This document shows positions 29,157 through 36,829 of a stretch of DNA of 44,897 nt, in pieces (within the stretch, counting starts at the first letter, position 1; each line of letters begins with the position of its first letter). Both the position numbers and the translations under genes were made by a program. Origin of the DNA: Planctomycetota bacterium (GTDB lineage Bacteria; Planctomycetota; UBA8108; JACQVS01); contig JACQVS010000227.1 of assembly GCA_016209605.1 (NCBI GenBank), forward strand, positions 1-44,897, in the 5' to 3' direction. The notes below the pieces were generated by a model, which saw only the letters and a list, made by a program, of their open reading frames with translations, was not told the origin of the DNA and made no database searches.

Positions 29157-30189
29157 ATACTACCAGCCGCACTTGCCGCTTTACCTCGAGGGAGAGCTGA
29201 AGGATACCGCTCTCCAGGAGAGCATCCAGCTCCACCTGCTTTCTTGCCCCGACTGCCAGGAGGAAATCGAGGGATACCGGGAATTCACGGAGGAAATCAG
29301 CGGACTTTTCCATCAAGAAAACGAATCCGCAATCTCAAGCGGATCCGATCGCCGCTCCGGGAAGCCGTTCCCGGCGATCGAACTTTCACCCGCCGAGCGC
29401 GTCGATCGAATTCTGGCCGCGGTTCGAAGGACGGCGGCCAGGCGCTCGGGCCGGATCTGGCGGCGCGCGGCTGCCGCGGCGGCGCTCTTGGTCTCGGCGG
29501 TCGGCTTGCTTCTCGCCCTGTGGAGCCTGGCTCCCGACCGTTCCAGCCCTACCCTCGTCGCCGGCAAAGAAGCCGGTAAAGTAGCCCGGGGCGCCGGCCG
29601 GGAAGCGGCGCAACCCGTCTTCCTGGCCAAGCCGGTCTTCCTGGCCAAGGATGGGGGCGGAGAACTGGAAGTGGTCCGCTGGGTCTTCGAGGGCGAGGGC
29701 AATGAAGATCCGCCGGCGGGGGGGCTCCAGGAGGTGAAGCTTCTCAGAGTGGTGAGCCGGCTGCGGCCCGCGGGCAACGGGGAGTGGGCCGAAGTCTCGC
29801 ACCAGCAGGGAGAGGAGCCGCGCTGGGTCCTGTACGCCCGGCTCAAGGAAAGCTTCCGCGACCCCCTCGGCGGAGGCTGGACCTTCCTGGTCCCCTCGGA
29901 GAATTCTCGCAACCGCCTGGTGCTTTTACCTTCCAACTCGGAGCCGGCCATCCCCTTCCGCCGGATCTTCCTCCAGAAGGTGAAAGTGGACGCTTCTTCT
30001 TCGCCGGCGCCAGCGGAGCGTGAGGCGAACACGCGGCTCTATAAAATCCTCATCGTCCCCGATCCCTCGGCGGCCGGCGAGGGATCGCCGCTCCGCCCGG
30101 TCTTCAACCAGCCCGGAGGCTTTCTCCCCGTCCCCGAGCGACTGCTGAGGATTTTTCCTTATTCAGCCGGCGCCGGCGAGATTTATTGA
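29140..30189 (+). CDS. Putative anti-sigma factor with zinc-finger and one membrane helix
   Basis: This 349-residue protein starts at a GTG overlapping the sigma gene. The N-terminal domain has H32-x3-C36-x2-C39 (HLLSCPDC), the ZAS zinc-binding motif of anti-sigma factors that sequester ECF sigma factors. A single membrane helix spans about 110-131 (AAAAALLVSAVGLLLALWSL), so the ZAS domain is cytoplasmic and the ~215-residue rest extracytoplasmic. The outer part matches no family I recognise; it contains a doubled VFLAK unit and beta-type segments. It may sense an envelope signal and release the sigma factor on cleavage. Confidence 0.82.
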   Translation: MNEFCKYYQPHLPLYLEGELKDTALQESIQLHLLSCPDCQEEIEGYREFTEEISGLFHQENESAISSGSDRRSGKPFPAIELSPAERVDRILAAVRRTAARRSGRIWRRAAAAAALLVSAVGLLLALWSLAPDRSSPTLVAGKEAGKVARGAGREAAQPVFLAKPVFLAKDGGGELEVVRWVFEGEGNEDPPAGGLQEVKLLRVVSRLRPAGNGEWAEVSHQQGEEPRWVLYARLKESFRDPLGGGWTFLVPSENSRNRLVLLPSNSEPAIPFRRIFLQKVKVDASSSPAPAEREANTRLYKILIVPDPSAAGEGSPLRPVFNQPGGFLPVPERLLRIFPYSAGAGEIY

Positions 30190-30464
30190 GCCGCGGGGGC
30201 CTGGTTTTTTTCTGTAAGCAAAACCCTTCCAGGGGGATCTATTTTTGGGTTTCGTGTATTATCCGGTTTTTGGTCATTAAACTTAATTTCAAAAATCATT
30301 ATGGCCTATGTACTTACAATTTGTATAATATAATACCTGAAATTTCGGTGCGTTCCCAGTTCATCGGGGATTAGCAAAAAATCCACTTAGCTTTTGCATA
30401 TTTTTGCCCGCAGACGGGCAAAAATATGCAAAAGTACAGTCATTAAATGCAGAAAGGAGAGTTT
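30190..30464. other. AT-rich leader region between anti-sigma and secreted-protein genes
   Basis: This gap is much more AT-rich than its neighbours. Two overlapping TATAAT hexamers lie at 30324-30334, with no matching -35 at the correct distance. The perfect hairpin at 30391-30434 lies between them and the gene at 30465. No coding frame was recognised. Confidence 0.5.
30391..30434. repeat. Perfect 20-base-pair inverted repeat with a CAGA loop
   Basis: Arms 30391-30410 and 30415-30434 are exact reverse complements over 20 bases, with a 4-base loop. The inner part is GC (TGCCCG/CGGGCA), the outer part A/T runs. It ends 18 bases before the AAAGGAG ribosome site of the downstream gene. No T-run follows on the plus strand, so it is not a normal terminator for the anti-sigma gene. 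A leader hairpin, operator or small mobile repeat are the options. Confidence 0.75.
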
Positions 30465-31436
30465 ATGATCCGTCGTTGCGCTTCCTGGACAATCCTCTGT
30501 ACCGTGATGGCGGTCGCGCCGGCCGCAAATGCCGGCGAGGCCCCAAAAATCGCCTGGAAGGTGGAGAAAGGGGCGGCACTGGCCTTCAACGTCAAGCGCC
30601 AGTCGGCCACTCAGGGCCAGTCGCCGCGCGGCGAGTTCAAGGTGAACACCAGCTCGGAGATCCAGTACCGGGTGGAAGTCGCCGACCGGAAGGATAACGG
30701 CGACCTGGTCTTGAAAGTGACCTACGCCTCGGTCAAGGCCAAGTCGGAGGGGCGCGAGGGGGCCTGGGAGTTCGACTCCGCCAAGAAAGAGGGAAAAGAC
30801 GACGTTACGGCCTATCTCCAGGACGCCACCGCTAAAACCATCGAGGTGAAGCTGGCCGGCGGAAAAATTGCGGACATCGCCGGTTTTCCCGAGATTCAGC
30901 GGGGCGGCGAAGGCGACCGGGGCAACTTTCGCCGCTTCCAGGGACTGCGCGTCGCCGGACGCAATGCCCTCCAGAACGACCTCGAGCTGATCCTGTCCAC
31001 GGCCGTCCTGGGCCAGGCGCTGGAGAAGGACAAGGTTTACATCCGGTCCAGAGAAGCGCGGGGCGCCGGCGAGGAGGGCGCGCGCCAGCGCGGCCGGGGG
31101 ATGTTCGACCGCGGGGAGGCGAGGGCGGCGTACAGGTACGAGGGGGATGAAAAAGTCGGGGATGCGGCGGCGGCGAAATTCTCGTTCGCCAGCGCTCCGC
31201 CGGAAAAAACCGAAGAGGGAGGCGCCAGGCAGGAACTCAATACCAAGGCCAAAGGATCGGCTCTGGTCTCCCAGAAGGATGGGCTCCTCCTCAAGCTCGA
31301 GCTGAGCTCGGAAGGGGAGAGCAGCTTCGAGCGCGACGGCCAGACCTCCAAGTTCTCCCGCCAGTCGAAGGTGGAAATCGCGCGGGAGCCGGCGAAGAAG
31401 GAGGCCGAGAAGAAGCCGCCCGCCGTCAGCCTGTGA
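30465..31436 (+). CDS. Secreted protein of unknown function
   Basis: This 323-residue protein starts at ATG 30465, since AAAGGAG lies at the correct distance; an in-frame ATG at 30447 precedes that site. A signal peptide is at 1-23 (MIRRCASWTILCTVMAVAPAANA). The mature part is charged and beta-like: WKVEKGAALAFNVKRQ, VNTSSEIQYRVEVADRKDNGDLVLKV, TIEVKLAGGKIADIAGFP, and LLLKLELSSEGESSFERDGQT. The pattern is reminiscent of DUF6263-like envelope proteins. The end is rich in K, E, A and P. Placement after the sigma/anti-sigma pair and a hairpin leader suggests it may be a target of that sigma factor. Confidence 0.7.
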   Translation: MIRRCASWTILCTVMAVAPAANAGEAPKIAWKVEKGAALAFNVKRQSATQGQSPRGEFKVNTSSEIQYRVEVADRKDNGDLVLKVTYASVKAKSEGREGAWEFDSAKKEGKDDVTAYLQDATAKTIEVKLAGGKIADIAGFPEIQRGGEGDRGNFRRFQGLRVAGRNALQNDLELILSTAVLGQALEKDKVYIRSREARGAGEEGARQRGRGMFDRGEARAAYRYEGDEKVGDAAAAKFSFASAPPEKTEEGGARQELNTKAKGSALVSQKDGLLLKLELSSEGESSFERDGQTSKFSRQSKVEIAREPAKKEAEKKPPAVSL

Positions 31437-31440
31437 TGGG

Positions 31441-31698
31441 TCAGCTCCAGCGGATGGCCCCTTTGATGGTGCCCCCCGACTTGGCGAGGCCCTTCTCGAA
31501 GAGGCCCTGGGCCTCCTCCGGCGCGGCGAGGTGCGTCACCAGCGGCGCGAGGTCGATCCTGCCCTTTTCGAGGAGGTCGATCGACTGGTAAAAGCAGTCG
31601 TCCTGGACGAGCGCTTCGTCCGGCCCGAGATCGGGCAGGTCGACGTCGCGGACCTCCAGACGGCGCGCGCCGGCGTACCAGAGCGAGGGGGTTTTCAT
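31441..31698 (-). pseudogene. Zinc-type alcohol dehydrogenase with a large in-frame internal deletion
   Basis: The 85-codon frame joins the typical start of medium-chain zinc dehydrogenases (MKTPSLWYAGARRLEVRDVD, then LPDLGPDEALVQ) directly to their typical end (SIDLLEKGRIDLAPLVTH ... EEAQGLFEKGLAKSGG ... KGAIRW). About 250 residues, including the catalytic zinc ligands and the Rossmann fold, are missing. The deletion is in frame, so a short peptide could still be made. It cannot be an active enzyme. Confidence 0.72.
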
Positions 31699-31717
31699 GC
31701 TTTTTGGATCAAACCGC

Positions 31718-32050
31718 TCAAGCCGACTTCGCCGGCTTCTTTGAAGTCTTGGGGGAGGGAGAGGATTCCTTGTCCTTGCTTTTCGGCGAGGCTTCCGGCT
31801 TCGACTCGCCGGTCGAGCTTCCCGAGGCGGCCTTCACCTCGGCCTCGGCCTTCTGCTTGTAATCGCTGCTGCGGTGGTCGGTGATGTAAAAGCCCGAGCC
31901 CTTGAATATCAGGCCGCTTCCGGCGCCGATCAGGCGCCTGGCTTTCGGCTTGCCGCAAGCGGGGCACTTCTTGAGGGGCTTATCCTTGATGGATTGAAAA
32001 GCCTCGAACTGATGCTCGCACGCTTCGCAAAGGTAATCGTAAGTCGGCAT
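31718..32050 (-). CDS. FmdB family zinc-ribbon protein
   Basis: This 110-residue protein starts MPTYDYLCEACEHQFEAFQS, the FmdB-family N-terminus. Four cysteines form a zinc ribbon (C8, C11, C29, C32; KKCPACGKPKARRL). IFKGSGFYITDHR follows, as in family members. The last ~40 residues are a low-complexity tail of K, S, P, E and A. ATG 32050 is chosen because AGGAGA precedes it; an earlier start at 32065 is possible. FmdB-like proteins are thought to be regulators, but this is not firmly shown. Confidence 0.9.
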   Translation of the reverse strand: MPTYDYLCEACEHQFEAFQSIKDKPLKKCPACGKPKARRLIGAGSGLIFKGSGFYITDHRSSDYKQKAEAEVKAASGSSTGESKPEASPKSKDKESSPSPKTSKKPAKSA

Positions 32051-32243
32051 GAGGTCTCCTGTCAAAAAGGCGATCTCGGCAAGAAATCTCTCCCTGAACT
32101 GGCCATCGCTTGTTGGTATTATCGGCCAAAACTCCCTAGCCCTTTACGGGGCACGATAAACGAAAAGGCTATCTTAAAAGGGGGGCGGTCCGCTTTCAAG
32201 ATGGCGATCAAAATTCGTTTTCAAAGGGGATCTTTTCGGCAGA

Positions 32244-34220
32244 TCAGAGGGCGGGGCAGCTCAAGCCGTCCGGAATGGGATCGATGCCCAGCTCCGGGAA
32301 GGGCGGCGCCGGCGCTTCTCCCTGCTGGAAGAGGAAGAGCAGGAGGTGGATCGGGTCGGTGATGGAAACCTCGCCGTCATCGTTGGCATCGGCAGCGTCC
32401 AGGCATTCGATCTGCCCGCGGCCCAGGAAGAGATAGAGCAGCTCGACGACGGCGTCGGAAATGTCGATCGATCCATCGAGGTTGGCATCGCCGCGGATGA
32501 AGAGCCGCAGGGCTTGATTGACGGCCAGCGCCACCCCGGCGCTGGGCAGCGGGTCGAAGGGCCGCTCGGATCCGGTGGCGAGATCCAGCCAGGCGTAGAC
32601 ATACCCGCCGCCATCGGGCGCGGGCCGGCCGAAGAGCAGGTAGCTGCCGCCGGTATCGAGCGCCGCCGCCGGAGCGATCTCCGGCGCCGCCGCGAGGAGC
32701 CGCGGCTCCTCGCCGGGAAGGAGGTCGAGGATGCCGGCGCCGGGGAGGAAGAAGAGGGCGCGGTCTTTCCAGATGACGAGCGGCCGCGGCGCGGCGCCGG
32801 CCGGCGCCGCCCCCAGCTCCTCGAGGGCTTGGCCGTGGAGGCGGTAGAAGCCCTGGCTCCCATCGGGCCGGGCGGCGGTGAAGTAAAGATCGGAGCCGAT
32901 GGCGAACAGGTGGTCGAGGCTCTTCAGCCCCGGCTTCCAGAAGAGCCGCTCGCCGGTGGCCATGGAAATTCCGGCCACGCCGGCAGGTTCACCGGCAGCA
33001 AAGCCGATCGCCGAGACCAGCACCAGGTCCGCGCTTGCCGCGATCACCTGGTCCATGGCCAGGGTCCCCTTGGTCAAGAAGGGCGGATAGGGGCCGGCCC
33101 CCGTCAGGGTCAAGTTGAGGGCGTCATTGAGATCTGCGGGATTGACCCGGTAAAGGTCTGTGGTCACCGGATCGTGGCCGGCGGCGAAGACCAGGCGGCC
33201 CGAGCGGTTGAAGAAGATCCAGCTTTCCTGGTCGATGTAAGGATTGAAGCGCTCGTCGGCGGTGACCTGGCGCCGGCCGGCGGGGCCGGGGATGGCGACG
33301 TCGTGGATGAAGACCTCGGGCTCGCCGCCGACCTTGAGGTTGTAGGAGATGAGATCGCCGCCGGCGGAGATGGCCAGGCGGGCGCTCGCGGGCGCGTGCT
33401 CGAGGTACTCGGCCGGGGCGGCGGTGACGTTGAGCGCCGGGCCGATGCCGTTGGCGGCGAAAACATCGAGCTCATCCCCGCCGGACCCGGCCAGGAAGAG
33501 GACGGCGCTTTCCGATGCCGCCATGTAAGGGGAGACTTTATCGAAAGGCCCGGCGATGGATTCAGCCTTCAGGCTCTCCGGCCCCGCTGCGGCTGGCAGG
33601 GGGACGCGGAAAACCAGCCAGCCCGATTGCTCGCGCTCGGCGGCGAAGAAAGCGGCCGAGCTGGTCAAGGTCAGGGAGCGTGGCTCGATCTTCTTGAGGG
33701 GCGGCTCGAAGGAAACCGGGTGGAGGATCGGTTGCGAGCCGGCGAGGTCGAAAAGAAAAACTTCTTCCGTTTCGAGGCCGCGGGTGACCGCGCCCAGGCA
33801 GTTTCCAGACGGCGCGAGAGCCGCTCCTTCGCTGGCCAGCCGGTAGCGCCCGCCGGGGCTCAGGGCCAGCACGCGCACTCCGAAGGATCCGACTGCGGCG
33901 AATCCGGCCGTGTCGGTCTCCTCCGGCTTGACGGCGCGGCAGGCGAAGAGCTGGTACTCGGAGCGCACCTCGAGGCGGGGCAAGTCGCCGAGGATTTCCC
34001 GGACCGCCGGCGCCTGAGCGGCTTCCAGGGCGGCGGCCGCGCCGCGCGGCCCGAACGGATACCAGGCGGTGCCGGAGAGCTCCGGAGCCAGCGGGTAGTC
34101 CCGGCCGGCGCAGCGAAGGGCAAGCTGGACGGCGCCATCGGGGCGGCGGGAGGCGGTGAACGCTCCCTGGTTTGGCGCTGGCTCCTGGGCCAGCAGGAGT
34201 ACAGTCAAGAGAAAAATCAT
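32244..34220 (-). CDS. Secreted WD40/TolB-like propeller protein with C-terminal dockerin-like domain
   Basis: This 658-residue protein has a short hydrophobic start (MIFLLTVLLLAQEPA) that probably serves as signal. The body up to ~residue 555 has repeated beta-strand units typical of TolB/WD40-like propellers (GRYRLASEGAALAPSGN, FFNRSGRLVFAAGHDPVTTDLYRV, FAIGSDLYFTAARPDGSQG, LLFGRPAPDGGGYVYAWL), but no exact family is recognised. The last ~85 residues are the paired EF-hand module (RGDANLDGSIDISDAV ... [17 protein letters not shown] ... GIDPIPDGLSC). It lies downstream of the dockerin-tagged gene at 34343-36208, with a terminator between them, so it has its own promoter. Confidence 0.8.
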   Translation of the reverse strand: MIFLLTVLLLAQEPAPNQGAFTASRRPDGAVQLALRCAGRDYPLAPELSGTAWYPFGPRGAAAALEAAQAPAVREILGDLPRLEVRSEYQLFACRAVKPEETDTAGFAAVGSFGVRVLALSPGGRYRLASEGAALAPSGNCLGAVTRGLETEEVFLFDLAGSQPILHPVSFEPPLKKIEPRSLTLTSSAAFFAAEREQSGWLVFRVPLPAAAGPESLKAESIAGPFDKVSPYMAASESAVLFLAGSGGDELDVFAANGIGPALNVTAAPAEYLEHAPASARLAISAGGDLISYNLKVGGEPEVFIHDVAIPGPAGRRQVTADERFNPYIDQESWIFFNRSGRLVFAAGHDPVTTDLYRVNPADLNDALNLTLTGAGPYPPFLTKGTLAMDQVIAASADLVLVSAIGFAAGEPAGVAGISMATGERLFWKPGLKSLDHLFAIGSDLYFTAARPDGSQGFYRLHGQALEELGAAPAGAAPRPLVIWKDRALFFLPGAGILDLLPGEEPRLLAAAPEIAPAAALDTGGSYLLFGRPAPDGGGYVYAWLDLATGSERPFDPLPSAGVALAVNQALRLFIRGDANLDGSIDISDAVVELLYLFLGRGQIECLDAADANDDGEVSITDPIHLLLFLFQQGEAPAPPFPELGIDPIPDGLSCPAL

Positions 34221-34245
34221 GATCTCATTATACTCGATGATGGTG

Positions 34246-34282
34246 AAAAAACCGTCCGGCGGACACGGGGTCCACCGGACGG
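34246..34282 (-). terminator. Rho-independent terminator of the 34343-36208 gene
   Basis: On the minus strand an 8-base-pair stem (CCGTCCGG with CCGGACGG, 34275-34282 and 34252-34259) continues inward as GGAC/GTCC after one mismatch. It is followed at once by six T (34251-34246). It lies ~60 bases after the stop of the gene at 34343, just before the start of the next minus-strand gene. Confidence 0.8.
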
Positions 34283-34342
34283 AAGGTTAAAGAGGGTCTC
34301 CTTCACCTTTTTCGGTCTCTCAATTCCAAATTAACCGCAAAT

Positions 34343-36208
34343 TCACCGATCCTCGCAGAAGAGGAGGTCGGGGGTCGGATCGAAGCCCGGCACGCTGGTC
34401 CCGGGGTACGGAATCTGGTGAAGGCCCCGGAAGAGGTGGAGGAGAGTGAACACCGCATCGGAGATGTCGAGGCCGCCGTCATCGTTGGCATCCATGGCGT
34501 CCTGGCACACCGGCTGCGGCGTTCCCAGGAAGAGCGCCTCGAGCGTGATGATCGGATCGGAGATGTCGATCGTGAAGCTGCGGTCGGAGTCGCCGCGCAG
34601 GAAGGCGGCGTCGTAGGCCCCTACGGTGCGGAAGGAGATTTCGGCCGGCAGCGCGCCGCCGCTTCCGCTCGGAAGGGCGACCATACCGCTCAGGACCGTG
34701 GCGCCGCCGGCATCGAGGACGGCGATGGCGAAGCCGTCATACGCTTTGAAGCTGGCGGCGCCGAAGGGGAGCCGCTCCGCTCCCAGGAAGAGCGTCTTCT
34801 TGCGCAGGTTGCCTTCGGCATCGGCCGGGCCTTCGGCCAGCGCCTCGGCGTTGCCGGCGCCGTCGCGAAGCTCGACGCGGTAGGTCTCGCCGGCCTTGAG
34901 GTCCTCGATCTCGACCTCGATCTCGTGCTCGTCCTCCTCTTCCTCGAATTCCACCTTGCCGTGGGCCTCGGGAAGGGGGGCCGGGTCCGGCCTGGAGAGC
35001 CGCACTTCCAGCTCCAGCTCTTCGACTTGAGGCGGCTCCACCGGCGGGTTGCCGATTTGCGGCACCGTTCCCGAAAGGACCAGGGCGCCGGCGGCGTCGC
35101 GGATTTCAACGACTGCGCCCCCGAGGTCGGCGATGGAGGAGGCGCCGAGCGGGAAGCCGTCGCCGCGGGCCTCGTGCTCGGCCCGGCCGTCGCCGTCGGC
35201 CGTGAGCTTGGCGAAAAGCTCGCGCTGCGGCTCCTGCGCCGGATCGCTGCTCGGCCGGTGGAAGGTGACGGCGTATTCGGCGCCGGGAGTCGCCTCGTCG
35301 ATGCGAACGCGCGTGCGGTCGCGGCCGGCTTCGGATTCGCTCTGCAGGTTGACGTCGCCGGCGATCATCGCCTCGGGGGGATTTTCCGGCCGGGCCAGGT
35401 CGAACTCCACCTCGGCCTCCTCCCCGACCTCGTTCTCGTTTTCACCGAGAGCGGGAACCTTGCCGGAAAGGACCGCGGCGCCATCTTCCGACTTCACCTG
35501 GACAGCGAAGCCGATGAGGTCGGCGATGCCCGCGGCGCCAAAGGGGAGAGCGCCGCCATCTCCGCTGTCGATCTTCAAGGCGCCGTTCCCGCCGCCGCTC
35601 GTCGTGATAGCGCCGATGACTTCGACGTTGCCGGCGGCATCGACCAGGCACACCTTGAAGGCGGCGTCATCGCTCAAATCGCGCACTTTCACCTCCAGGA
35701 GGTGCCGGCCTTCCTTTGCCTTGGCGCGGATGCGGCCGGAGGCGCCGGGAAAGGCGGAGCCCGCCGGCGGAGTCAGCTTGCCGCTGCCGACGCCCAGCTC
35801 GTCCTCCCTCGCGGCCTTGGGGAAGCTGCCGACCAGGAGCGCCGTCCCATCGGGGCCGCGCACCTCGACCGAGCGCCCCGCGAAATCCAGCGGCGCGGCG
35901 ACCGACTGGCGGAACTCGAAGCTGCCGTTGGATCGCGTCTTGGTCCTGGCGGCCTCGGCCAGCGTGCCGCCGGCATCGGCGATCCAGATGGAGAGCTCGA
36001 GAGCGGGAGCGAAGTCATCGCCGCGGATGCGGATCTCGCTCCCGTCATCGCCAATGCGGGCCTCGCCGCGAGGGCGATCCTGGCCATCGGGGGAGCGCAG
36101 GTTGGCCGACTCGTGGGCCAGTGAAAGCGTCCACCCCAAAAACAGCCCCAGGCCCCACAGCAACTGGAACGGAGACCTCGAACCACGGAACGATTGAAAC
36201 CGATGCAT
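34343..36208 (-). CDS. Secreted repeat protein with C-terminal dockerin-like domain
   Basis: This 621-residue protein has a signal peptide (residues ~1-31, FQLLWGLGLFLGWTLSLA). The body holds three clear and one weaker copy of a ~110-residue beta domain. Each copy ends in a signature like LPFGAAGIADLIGFAVQV ... GAAVLSGKVP (222-252), with FPLGASSIADLGGAVVEI ... ALVLSGTVP (353-383) and LPFGAASFKAYDGFAIAV ... ATVLSGMV (480-510); the weaker copy is at 106-130. The domains match no family I recognise. Linkers are very acidic (EFEEEEDEHEIEVEIED). The C-terminus (538-620) is the paired EF-hand module. It is followed by a terminator and probably transcribed alone. Confidence 0.78.
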   Translation of the reverse strand: MHRFQSFRGSRSPFQLLWGLGLFLGWTLSLAHESANLRSPDGQDRPRGEARIGDDGSEIRIRGDDFAPALELSIWIADAGGTLAEAARTKTRSNGSFEFRQSVAAPLDFAGRSVEVRGPDGTALLVGSFPKAAREDELGVGSGKLTPPAGSAFPGASGRIRAKAKEGRHLLEVKVRDLSDDAAFKVCLVDAAGNVEVIGAITTSGGGNGALKIDSGDGGALPFGAAGIADLIGFAVQVKSEDGAAVLSGKVPALGENENEVGEEAEVEFDLARPENPPEAMIAGDVNLQSESEAGRDRTRVRIDEATPGAEYAVTFHRPSSDPAQEPQRELFAKLTADGDGRAEHEARGDGFPLGASSIADLGGAVVEIRDAAGALVLSGTVPQIGNPPVEPPQVEELELEVRLSRPDPAPLPEAHGKVEFEEEEDEHEIEVEIEDLKAGETYRVELRDGAGNAEALAEGPADAEGNLRKKTLFLGAERLPFGAASFKAYDGFAIAVLDAGGATVLSGMVALPSGSGGALPAEISFRTVGAYDAAFLRGDSDRSFTIDISDPIITLEALFLGTPQPVCQDAMDANDDGGLDISDAVFTLLHLFRGLHQIPYPGTSVPGFDPTPDLLFCEDR

Positions 36209-36507
36209 GAAAACCTCCTTGAGGGTTGAGTGCTTGAACCGCGACAGGTTTGCGGTTTTATTTTATTAAATGCAACTGGATTGCCAGATTTTCAAAAAGG
36301 ACATAAGTCTATTTGTTTAAATCAGTTGATAAGTTTATTGATTCTGCCGGTCAGACCTTTATTCCAGGAAATGATTGATAATAAGAGATTATTTGATCGA
36401 AATTCGATCAAATGTTTCCATTGGAGCCGATCGGGTGCTGGATCTTCCGGAAAAATTCTGTGAAACTTACCGCCCGAAGCCGGCAGCAAAAAAAACGGTT
36501 TTTGGTC
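36209..36507. other. AT-rich gene-free stretch
   Basis: No coding frame was recognised. The base composition is clearly lower in GC than the genes on both sides. It must contain the promoter of the 36208-34343 gene, but no certain -35/-10 pair was found. The one distinct element is the 23-base palindrome at 36391-36413. Confidence 0.5.
36391..36413. promoter_or_regulatory. 23-base palindrome, operator-like
   Basis: ATTTGATCGAA and its exact reverse complement TTCGATCAAAT flank a single A. Symmetry, length and place (in an AT-rich intergenic region ~180 bases from a start codon) are those of a repressor or activator site. No regulator gene is next to it. No T-run follows, so a terminator is less likely. 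Confidence 0.45.
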
Positions 36508-36782
36508 CTAACTGAACCTCAGCCCCTCGGGTCCGGTGACGGTCCAATCGGCATGGATCGACTTTGGAGCGCCGCCCTCAGCGGCGGCGAGGCTCACCAC
36601 TGCTCCCCGCTGCCAATGATCCTCGCGAATCCGTTCGAGGGAGAGGAGAGTGGCCGGATCCGGAGTTCCCAGCTTCACCTCGATGGGGTACAGGAAGCCC
36701 CCCGACTCGACGAGAAAGTCGATTTCCTGGCCATACCGAGTTTCGCCAGAAGTGGATTTCCGCCTGGCGGGCGCCGTTCACC
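36508..36782 (-). pseudogene. C-terminal fragment of an AAA ATPase of the DUF4143 type
   Basis: The minus strand reads ARQAEIHFWR, then after a one-base frameshift RYGQEIDFLVESGGFLYPIE and VKLG, ending GAVVSLAA ... TVTGPEGLRFS and TAG. The order HFWR - E(I/V)DFLVE - LYPIEVK is the C-terminal, nuclease-like DUF4143 domain that follows an AAA ATPase domain. Only the last ~90 codons exist; the ATPase part is missing. It sits 48 bases downstream of the Tat-exported gene's stop. Confidence 0.65.
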
Positions 36783-36829
36783 TATCCAGAGCCTGTAGAC
36801 GCGGTCCGTCGTATCCGAGCCCCCACTCG

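Noticed and set aside
30391..30434. Rho-independent terminator of the anti-sigma gene
   Set aside because: The stem is ideal, but the plus strand has no U-run after it and it lies 200 bases past the stop, close to the next start codon.
34246..34282. A CRISPR repeat or palindromic mobile repeat
   Set aside because: It occurs once and has a six-T tail on the minus strand directly after a gene on that strand, so it is a terminator.
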